From: Tetragonia tetragonoides
Taxonomy: Eukaryota > Streptophyta > Magnoliopsida > Caryophyllales > Aizoaceae
DNA: 64,000 nt
NCBI GenBank assembly: GCA_038025085.1
Contig: CM076140.1
Coordinates: forward strand, 39,803,501-39,867,500
Reading direction: 5' to 3'
Part shown: in pieces, positions 55,128 through 64,000 of the stretch
Numbering within the stretch: position 1 is the first letter of the stretch
Layout of the letters: each line of letters opens with the position of its first letter
Notes under the pieces: generated by a model
Told to the model about the DNA's origin: nothing
The model's input: only the letters and a program-made list of their open reading frames with translations
Databases searched by the model: none
Position numbers and translations under genes: made by a program

Positions 55128-58100
55128 TTGATTAAGTTACTGTTCAGCAATTTGGGGAGCACGCTACATCAATTGACTCATGAGAATTGACTGATCAAGG
55201 TCAAAGGTTTGTTGAAATATGGTGCTTTTCAAAGAATTCTGTTAAACATATTCCCTGGGTCTAGATTCATTTTACTAAATAATTTCTACGTCATGCATTA
55301 ATACTTTTTATCTAGATTTATGTACTAGACAGTGCATGTTTAGCTAATTGAAATGCATGTATCAGTTGGGTACATATACGGATATATACCCCGTGGCAGG
55401 ACCATCATATGTCGATAGTATTCCGTGATCCTCAGTCTATTTATTGTTAAGCTAGGGCGCCCCTGTCTTTATGCCTTCCTGTTTCATTTCATTGCAGAAT
55501 TACTGTCGTTGCCATTCAGATTCACCATCCTTTTGCTGGGAGTTCACAACTGCCAGGTTTCTCACTCCTATGGCCTATAGCCAATGGGTTGTTGGTATAA
55601 CCCTTCATGCAAGGTGAAATTATCATTGCAAGTAAAGACCTCCACTAATGTGAGCATAGCCAAGCCTGCAGTACTCAAAGTGAAGGCAATCACTATTACA
55701 CTGCCATTGGGAATTATCAATTCAAGTAATTGGAATCGCTCGAGTTACCCAAACAATCATTTTTGCAAGAGGAAAAAGGAAAATTTGTTGAATCAAATAT
55801 CCTCAATTCGTATGACTCTTAAGTCGATCTCATCCTGTGTACTTCCTCCATTCCAAAAAAAGCTTGAATCAGAGATGCACAAAAGGATGACGTGAGGTAT
55901 ATACTAAAGAGGATTAGCTGGGATGTTAGGTAGTATTTGAGGGAGGGCTACTGCTATTGGAGTTTCTTTGGCTACTTCAGAATTCAAATGCCGAAGTGAA
56001 TCAGCTGAAGGAGCACTGAAGAGTTGACTATGTTTTGAAATAATTTCTGGCAATACTGCATGCTGGGTTGTAAATGCAGTAACTAAGCTGAAGCTTGTTC
56101 ACTAATGATGTTATATGAAATCTGAAACTTCAGACATTTTGATTCATATTAATGTTGTGTACTTTTCATACACCACTAATTTATCTCAAGTCTTTGGGTT
56201 GTACATGCATCGTAATAAAGGATCTATGAGATCTCTTATTTCGACCTTGACCGTGTTGTAATCATTCAGGGAACACATGACATTCACTTGTTCACAGTAT
56301 GTACATGTTTTTATAGATTTTGTAGATATACATTTTTTTGCAAAATAGAAACAACAAGCTCAATAAACTGCAAATTTTTATACTTTACATAGACAATTGT
56401 AAATCACAGACACGAGTAGTACAGAGAGACTATATGAAATACATGGGATATCAGTTGCTACTGCCGTTTTCGTTGGTCACACTTGCTCTCATAAGTTCCT
56501 TTGAAGCAATTCATAGTTCACAGCTACAGACAAAGATGAAGATGGAACTTTGCAGTATTATGAACTTGCAAACTAAATGGGGCTATTTAGTTTTAAGTCT
56601 TTTAGCAATCATACTTTTTATCATTTTGCAATATGCATTTCTGGCAACAGTTAACAAACTATAGAACATACCATATGTATCACTAGATAGCAGAAATATT
56701 GTTTCCTAGTTCATACTACTTATAGTCAGCTAGGATGTGAAAATAGTCATTCACTTGAGCAATGATTTTGAGATAATCAGCACTAATATAGATATTGAGG
56801 TCCTTAACTCGTGTTGTTTGTGACGTTAGGAGATATTATTTTATGGTCTGCGTCCAATGCTCCCACCTCTTATAAAAGAAGTGAAAGTCGGGTTTTTTTA
56901 ACAGGTTTGGGAAATAAAGTCAACTGACACCTTAAAAGTCTAAAGCATATAGGAAATAAAGAAGATCAAAGACCGGTTTGTAAACATACATAGAAGGCTA
57001 TGAATCTGGCCAAAAAGTGTACGATTGTGGCCTTAGCATTAACAACCAAAGATTTAAGTAATACATTAGCAAATAATTAACAGCGTAACCGATATTGCCC
57101 CATTGGCCACATCGTCTAAATTGCATGATCAATGCATCTAAGTGATCCAAATTCTGATCGTCATGAAATTATATTCACGTGTTGTTTTTTTGTTGTTGTG
57201 TGTGGTATGTGTTTGGCTCGAACCCCCCACCCCTCCCCAAAAGTAAAAAAATAAAACACGTCAGCAATTCAGCACCAAATCAATTGATCAATCCCTCTCC
57301 ATCCTAACCTCTCTCATTGCTTACCATTTGGGACAATCAATAGAAATGGAAAAAAACTCTTCAATTAAGCACAAGCCACATAAAAAGTATATTGTTTCAA
57401 ATCATGTACCCTTATTATCATGTACATTTCAATTATTCATCCTTATTTCTTTAACATCCCTTTGATTATTAGATACTCTTTTTTATTCTACACTGATGTT
57501 GATCTTAACTAAATTTTAATAGTTAACACTATTCATCATTCATATTCAATTGAATTATTATTTTGATTTTATTTCTGGGATTTATTTAGTAACCATATAA
57601 GATATATAATGAAATCAATAACTCTTGATTAAAGAAGTACAAATAATAGTCAAAAGTCCGAAGGTTGAACTGCATTTCTAAATGTATGTTGAGGAGAACT
57701 TGAATATTAAAACGAACCATTAAGGTTACCAAAATTGAACACTACTCGGATTTCAAGTGTATTTTTTTTATAACACAGAACAATTTCTTTTTATAAAACA
57801 TGTTGATTTAAATTTCGACCACCTATTTGTCAAATCCTAACTTCGTCCATGTTAACAACATTAACATCAACTAAAAGTGATAGGGATACTTCTATGTTAT
57901 TAGTCATATATGAACACTTTCTTCATCATTTTTTTTACCAAAGAATGCAAAGTGTTTGTTATAGGTAGTTGTATGGAGAAGCAAAAACGTACCATTCCCT
58001 AAGAACACATTAAAGGTGACCCCTTCCGATCCCTTAGGACATTTGTCCTTGTCTTTTCAATTGCATCAAATTTTCAAATCTAATAAAGACACCCACATAT

Positions 58101-58880
58101 TTTCCGATTTCCCCCTTCATAATCTTTAAAAGCAATCCATCACATGGGTTAAAGATAAAATCTCTGTCATCTACGAGGAAAATTTAGGAAGTTAAGAGAA
58201 ATTCATGGAACCCATCATTTAGCCAAAAAAAAAAAAAAAATTCTGATTATAATAAATGTAACATTATGTGAACCAACTTGAAAATCCTATTTTGAAGGTA
58301 TAATACTCCACTTATTTTGAGCTTGCAAGTCGCTTTTTTTGCGATTATTGGTCTGAACTTGATATTTTTTTTTTCTTTTTATATCAGTGCACACTATTTG
58401 GCTTGGTACACATGACCAAAAGAAGACACCTTCTACCACTCACAATGACCTCTTTGACGGGTGGGGACCATAAATTGTCAGCCAAAATCTACAATAATAA
58501 AAAGTAAAAATCATGAAACTTACCAAATTATTATTTCACCTGTTTATCTCCCTTATATTTAAACCAAATGTCATCCCAAATTAAAACTTTATCATTTTTT
58601 TTTTACTATTTATGACATTCATGAATTATTTTTGCCATCTTGTTCTCATAAAAAAAAAATCATGTACCATCAATTTTGACTTTTGACTCCTCCCTCAAAG
58701 AAAGGTGGCCATTGCTAAGAGAAGTGAGCTTAACAACATAATACCACACTACATTACTTATTACCATAACCGTCAACCAAGAGTCCAACCAATTTTCAAC
58801 CATAGTTATTAAATCAACCTCAGTTAAAATATTCCACCCACAGTCACCAAAACAAAAAGTTTCTGGATATTTCACAACAG
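55128..58880. other. Intergenic, no gene assigned
   Basis: Long AT-rich stretch. Frames at 55584-55895 and 56338-56664 have no recognisable family; the second has hydrophobic segments but no supporting gene structure. A/T homopolymers occur near 58229 and 58600. Confidence 0.35.
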
Positions 58881-58914
58881 AGAAGAAGAACAGAGCATCA
58901 TTCCTTCCCGCCCA

Positions 58915-59150
58915 TTTTTTTTCTCTCCCTTCATCATCAGCTTAAATCTCCCTCACTTCTCTCTCCTCTCTCATCATTTTTCTTCTCTCTCCACAAAACA
59001 AACCGAACTCTCTTTCTCTCTCTCTCCTCTCTCAACATTTTGAAGTTTTTTTTTTCTCTCTCCACAAAACAAACCGACTCTCTCTCCTCTCTCATTCACT
59101 CTCTATTTGTTTCTCTCTCTACTGGAAAACCTACAATTTCAATTGGTAAT
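58915..59150 (+). promoter_or_regulatory. CT-rich leader with internal duplication
   Basis: The segment 'ttctctctccacaaaacaaaccga' followed by CT-rich text occurs near 58981 and again near 59054, a local duplication of about 70 bp. It ends at a plausible donor ('aattg|gtaattcc', about 59144). I read it as 5' UTR exon and core promoter of the zinc-finger gene at 60137. Confidence 0.45.
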
Positions 59151-59214
59151 TCCATTAAGTTTTGTGCTTCTAATTTGGTTTTCCTTCTTGATTTCTCTAT
59201 ATCACTCTCTAATT

Positions 59215-59310
59215 TACTGTTTTTTAATTATCTGTTTTTAATTATCTGTTTTTCAATTATCTGTTTTCTTCTTTGGTGATTTCTCTCTGTTTTTTAATTA
59301 TCTGTTTGAT
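59215..59310. repeat. Imperfect 15-bp repeats 'aattatctgtttt'
   Basis: Four to five copies of 'ttttaattatctgttt' occur within about 90 bp, with further single copies near 59825. It lies in the proposed leader intron (about 59145-60116). Confidence 0.7.
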
Positions 59311-60136
59311 ATTTACTGTTTAGTGTGATCTGCTACGATTTTCTATTGTTTGAACGTGTTTGATGAAAATTCTTGAGAAATTTTGTATTTGGATTTATAG
59401 TTCCTAGTTCCTAAGTTGCATGTTGAATTGATACTAAGATGACTTGTTTGATGTATAAACATTCTTTTGGTTTCTTGATTTTGTTTTCGTGGAATATTAT
59501 TTTTTCAACAGAGTTCTACCATAAATTAACTGCTATTAGTAATGGTTCTTAAATTGCTTTGTAATTACAAGTTTATGATGGACTGTAGTAGCTTTATGAT
59601 GCACTATCATATATGTCTTGAGTCTTTTGACTGACTGAATTTTCTGTTTAGTGTTGATGTTTACTGTTTAATGTTGCGATTTTCTGTTATTTGATGAATA
59701 TTTTACCTAATTATTCTAGTACTTTTTAGTGAGCTGTTTCCGATTATTTTGAGTTTCTCTGTTTGTAATTGTAGCTATTGAATTTAGTGGTTGCTCTGTT
59801 ATGGAAAATGTATAGTGATATTTTTAATTATCTGTTTGATGTTTAGGGTTTAGCATCATTGGCTGTGATTTTCTGTTGTTTAAACCTGTTTGATGAAAAA
59901 TTCTGGAGTGCAAATTTTGTTACTCACCGAAATAGTGCACGAATTCCATCAGTTCCATAGCGGCACAAATTCGATCAGTTGTATGTTGAATTGATATCAT
60001 CGCTAAATGCTGATTTTTCGTACTAGTTCAATATATTTTACATAACTTCATGGAATTCAAAATCATATTCCATAGAATTGCATCGAATCATTATCAAAAT
60101 GTGCTTTGTTTTGTAGCTCCTAAAACTGATGTGGCT

Positions 60137-60337
60137 ATGGAGGATTACAACTATTACAACTGTCCGAGGTCGTACATCAACAGAAACCAAATTAAAGATC
60201 ACAATGAAAGGGTTCACAAAAAATACAAGGTCAAATGTCCCTCTTGTTGGACCGTGTGCCGTTATACATCTGATCTTGATGAACACAAACAGAAGTTTCA
60301 TCCTCCCGAAGTTGTTGCTCAACCACCAGCTAATTGA
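60137..60337 (+). CDS. Small C2H2 zinc-finger protein, 66 codons
   Basis: An ATG lies 20 bp after a good acceptor (tttgtag|, 60116). The product carries two finger-like units: the first has lost its second cysteine (NCPRSYINRNQIKDHNERVH) and the second is a regular C-X2-C-X12-H-X4-H finger (CPSC...HKQKFH). It ends PPEVVAQPPAN*. The frame is intact, and the leader region at 58915-59150 gives it a plausible promoter. A few hundred bases downstream begin DMC1-like exons in the same orientation, so the transcript may run into them. The protein could bind nucleic acid through the one good finger; no target is known. It could also be a captured fragment. Confidence 0.5.
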   Translation: MEDYNYYNCPRSYINRNQIKDHNERVHKKYKVKCPSCWTVCRYTSDLDEHKQKFHPPEVVAQPPAN

Positions 60338-60479
60338 TACTAAGTGGATTACTGAAACATTTGGGTGAGAAACCTACTTCTAAACTTGTTGATGCAGAAT
60401 AATATATTAACTGAAACAAAACGGAGCTGGAAATGATGTCGATCGAGACTATAATATGGTTTCTCTTAACTACTTACAG

Positions 60480-61646
60480 TACTAGCCGACCTGATCGTAG
60501 TGTACGGTGTACCTACTGCTGAGAAGATTAAGATGGACCCTGCAGCTGTCCTAGAAAAGGTGAACACCAAACTCTTGAACTTCTGTCTATGAAGATTCAC
60601 TTAATAGGAGCGCCACAATTAAGCTGACTTGTTTGATGTGTAATTTTACAGATTATAAACAACTGCTTCCATGGCTTGGCAGCAAAAATGGCTGAAGAAG
60701 CCTTTCGACTACTGGTAAGTTATTGCAATTACCATTTTTAACAGAACAAGGAATGATTATTGATTAGGACAAGGGCTCTCAGCAGATGATTTGAGACTCG
60801 TGAAATATATCCTGTTGAAATTTCCAGATCGTAGAATCAATAATTGCTGTGTTTCGAGTGGACTTTTCTGGGAGAGGAGAGCTTGGCAGGTTGTCCCTGA
60901 ATGCCTTGCTGTAGTTGAAACTAGCATTATCTTTCTATTTCTGTAGTGCATAGATTTGAGTTGTTTCTATGCCATGACTGGAACCAAATTGCATTTGCAG
61001 CAAAAACTGGCACATATGCTGTCTTGTCTGATTAAAATAGCAGAGGAGACTTTCAATGTTGCAGTCTATTTCTACGTGACTAACCAAGGCAATCGCAAGA
61101 ACGAGCAGGGCAAGGAAGATCATTCTTTCTTTTAGCTTGTCTATATTTCCATATTCTCAGTGCTCAAGTGTAATTATTATATGAACTATATTTGAGACCT
61201 TTAACATACCTGACTTGCGACCTTGTTAGACAGATTGGTACTTGATTATTATTGTTTTTGCTAATCGCTTCTTGATTATTTAGTTACTAAAACAAACAAT
61301 CTAATTCTTAGATTTTGATCTGCAGTTGTAGCTGATCCAGCTGGAAGAGTCTTTGTTACAGAATCAAAGAAACCTGCTGGTGGTCATGTACTTGCCCATG
61401 CATCAACATCAAGGTTGATGTTCAGAAAGGGAAAAGGTGAACAGCATATCTGCAAGGTGTTTGATGGCCCCAATCTGCCAGAGGTGGAAGCTATATCCTT
61501 TCGCATTCACTTCCCTTAGATTAATTTCTATTCTGAAGTTGTTCCGGCAACTTTCTGTCCCGTGACAGGAAAGTGTTTTTCTTTGACATGAACACGTATT
61601 TCAGATAACACCAGGACCAGGCAGAATCGCAGATGCAAAGGACTGA
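60480..61646 (+). pseudogene. DMC1: DMC1-like meiotic recombinase, 3' exons, disrupted
   Basis: Exon-like blocks 60480-60559, 60652-60714, 60828-60899, 61001-61088, 61326 to about 61494, and 61605-61646 follow the C-terminal half of DMC1/RAD51: [85 protein letters not shown] and a final RIADAKD. Damage: a 7-bp tandem duplication (gtgtacg/gtgtacc, 60500-60513) shifts the frame; about ten codons are missing before GLAAKM; small insertions lie around AVYFYVTNQ; the donor after 61088 is GC instead of GT, and the one near 61494 is AT. The N-terminal half with the Walker A motif is absent. Introns are kept, so it is a duplicated, not processed, copy. DMC1 fits better than RAD51 because of the IADAKD end. 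Confidence 0.85.
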
Positions 61647-62370
61647 TTCAAGCCAATTGAACCAGAAAGATCCACTAGAAGCTCCCTTGTTTTTTCCAAC
61701 TGCCAGCTTGTTGGCTAAGTTTCTGAAGTTGTAATAACATTAGTAATGGAAACTGAGTGCCATTTTCTGCAATTGAAAATCAAGTGGAACATATCCAATG
61801 TCCACTGAATTGTAAGCTGAAACCAGTGATCTGAGGAGATTAGCAGGGTAAAGTGTTACAATAACGTTTGGATAAATCAGATATAGCTCAGTATTGTTGA
61901 AACTGATGCATTCATTTTTTGCTGCACATGTATCAAACTCCTTTTTAGTGCAAGTAAATTGAAGTTCACTGGAATGTTGGTGACACATGATAAGCAAAAC
62001 AAGCATATGCTACATCAGAAGTCTAGCATGCCTTAGGTAATGGTACAATTATTTACTAGTAGGTTATAGCAGAAAGTAATTCCCTAGCTGGTATTTTCAA
62101 CAAGCCCTTGAATGATAGGCATAGTCATTAGTTGTAAACGAAAAGCAGCATATTTTGAGATAAGTGGCATGCCCATGAGACAATGAAGCCCAGGCATTGG
62201 AAGCAGTCATCAATAGTACCAGTCAGCAGCGTTTCCAACCCTTGGTATGCCCGAAAGTGGATTTCTTAGCCTCTGTACCAACCTTGAAATTTGCACCGCA
62301 GACCTCGCCTGAACTGTCCACCCTAGGCACTAGTTTTAACTCGTTACGGGGATGTGATTTTCATAGCTCC
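61647..62370. other. Gap between convergent pseudogenes
   Basis: Nothing clear. On the minus strand from about 62330 to 62205 an open stretch (ELKLVPRVDSSGEVCG..., KKSTFGHTKGWKRC*) looks protein-like and may be more of the CAP-D3 tail in another frame. Confidence 0.3.
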
Positions 62371-64000
62371 TCAATCCTCCAGAGCTTGTAAAGAAGCAAC
62401 CTGAAAATAAAAACAGGATAGAAAAAAGGTTCAACAAATACAACTATTTTCCTCATCCAAGAATACAATTATCATCAAGTACAAAAACACATATAGAGAT
62501 CACAGTTTACTCGCCACAACAATCAAGTTATGTCTGGGATTGGAGAAGAGGAAATATTGTCTGTTTTGTCTTGTCAAGCATTTGTAAGTATATCATGCTA
62601 ATTTGATGACCCAACTGTTACTTTGTTAGAATTTGGTCCAGTAGTCTATATTTGCCGCATATTCTTATCATCAAAAGATGAAAGGGGCTTGATGGTAAAG
62701 ACGACCAGGCTTTTCAGCCTGGATAGCGGATACCAGTGTAGCTAAGCCGACCAAAAATGAGAGGGGCTGGTATCGATTAATGTAATGAAGAAGACATGGA
62801 CTTTTCATCAAAAAAGTTGTGTGATTTTATAGAAGGGAGTCAATGGACCTGTAAGAATTACTAGAAAATGTGGCCAAAAGGTGCATCATTAACATGACTT
62901 GACTTAGTATCACTTATCAGTGTCACCTGAGGAGACGCTACGAGGAATTTCATAATAATCTTACTGACAGAATATATCTATAAATTTGGATTTAGATGCA
63001 CATATGCATCGGAGAGAAAGAGAAATGCTTACCTGTATTACAGACTGCACAGCAGCATCATCTATGCTGAGGATACCGTCTGATGTAGCAGCAAGAACTT
63101 CATCATAACTTTTTGAAAATGTGGCCAAAAGGTGCTCTGGAGCTATTTGCTTCAGCAAAGAGACATATCTATATACATCCGTTTAGACCTTGACTTCTCA
63201 ATTTCTCATAATTTCCTGTGATAACATTCAACATGAGAATTGGGTAGCAAATTTGTACATACCTAAAATTTGTATATACCTAAAATAGCACTATAAGGTC
63301 AATAACAAGAATCTACATAGTTTGAGAAAAGTTTGTTCTCAGCTCTTGAACTTTGAGATTTCTTGTTACCCATATGAGCATGACAGTCATTTTGTACAAA
63401 TACAACTTCTTTAAAACTGTTGTAAGCTAGAACTGGTGCTTTGGCTGAAAGATGACGTAGGAGAAAGGTCAGCATCCCTCAACTTACATGGAAATGCATA
63501 AAACAAAGGGCGCCGGGGGGGGGGGGAGAAAGAAGGAAAACGTTACCTTTAAATATGTTTCCAAATAGAAAATCAGAGAGCTTCCTGATCTTTCCAGATT
63601 CATCAACAAGGGACAACAGAAATCGCAGGAAAAGTATCCCTCTCCACTTGATGTAATCGGTCTGCATAACAAAAATGTCAGTGGTATGCTCTTGATTTGA
63701 TTGCAATATTATACAATCACACCATGTCAAGAAGTAAAACAAACCTGCAGTAACTTGGAGAGTAGGATGAATGTTTGCCTTTGAACAAGTTGACATGACT
63801 CACGAAGATACTTACTGATTTTTGCTATGTAGCAGCTGATTCGAACCATGGTCAGCATCAGTAGCATAAAGGTCGATAACTTGATGTCATAAGAATGTAT
63901 TTACAGGCTTACCAGTCAGCCAAAGCGGTGTAACGAATACAAAAATCATTACGATGATATTGTTATGAAGTGCAACACAGTCATTCTTCTCAAGCTCCTA
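62371..64000 (-). pseudogene. CAPD3: Condensin-II subunit CAP-D3, C-terminal exons, frame-disrupted (5' partial)
   Basis: Transcript order on the minus strand: 64000-63913, 63835-63745, 63661-63547, 63444-63317, about 63215-63033 and perhaps 62400-62371. They encode a HEAT-type helical region resembling plant CAP-D3: VALHNNIIV / IRYTALAD, YIAKISKYLRESCQLVQRQ, WRGILFLRFLLSLVDESGK, KAPVLAYNSFKEVVFVQND and LLKQIAPEHLLATFSKSYD. Exons 2-4 join in phase. Exon 1 needs a frame change near 63946-63952. Exon 5 reads KSRSKRMYI in one frame and YVSLLKQIAPEH in another, with two surplus bases near 63170. Stops block the frame set by exon 4. The tail after 63033 is much shorter than expected. Full-length CAP-D3 is a nuclear chromosome-condensation subunit; this copy looks dead, unless the sequence has errors. 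Family match is from memory. Confidence 0.65.

Noticed and set aside
56338..56664. 108-codon frame with hydrophobic C-terminus
   Set aside because: Could encode membrane segments, but AT-rich sequence gives such frames by chance and no gene structure surrounds it.

Overview
The window is plant nuclear DNA. The genes have many short exons with GT-AG introns, and the proteins are land-plant families: a BTB/BACK protein, an ESD4-type SUMO protease, kinesin-13A and a FAR1/FHY3-related factor. Between and inside them is a dense layer of LINE, copia, TRIM, SINE, Tourist-like and hAT-like elements. A eudicot is likely, but I cannot fix the family from sequence alone. All exon joins below were made by eye from splice sites, reading frame and remembered family sequence.

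Layout. (1) 1-9.2 kb, + strand: the last eight coding exons of a BTB/POZ-BACK protein whose BTB domain lies to the left of the window. Its introns hold several 3' pieces of one LINE family, one of them split by a Tourist-like MITE. (2) 9.2-12.8 kb: intergenic, with two MITEs flanked by TAA/TTA duplications. (3) 13.1-22.3 kb, + strand: a complete nine-exon ESD4-like Ulp1 protease. Its introns carry an antisense LINE with a 15-bp target duplication, two hAT-like elements with 8-bp duplications, and MITE/SINE remains. (4) 22.8-28.1 kb: a decayed Ty1/copia element with both LTRs, an extra leader ORF, a broken gag-pol and no reverse-transcriptase core. (5) 30.1-39.0 kb, - strand: a complete twelve-exon kinesin-13A gene. 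(6) 39.7-46.7 kb: repeat-rich intergenic DNA with a TRIM, SINEs, a long-inverted-repeat element and local duplications. (7) 46.7-49.8 kb, - strand: a FAR1-related gene of five coding exons, the first only 13 bp. (8) 50-64 kb: relics of housekeeping and meiotic genes. These are the C-terminal exons of RNA polymerase III subunit NRPC1 (+), a small C2H2 zinc-finger gene (+) running directly into a DMC1-like recombinase pseudogene (+), and degenerate exons of condensin-II subunit CAP-D3 (-).

The intact genes have separate jobs (protein turnover, SUMO processing, microtubule dynamics, light-type transcription control) and form no operon or pathway. The most unusual part is 50-64 kb. There, unrelated gene fragments that still carry introns lie close together, and a short zinc-finger ORF sits where the missing 5' half of a recombinase gene would be. 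I found no convincing new defence or mobile system.
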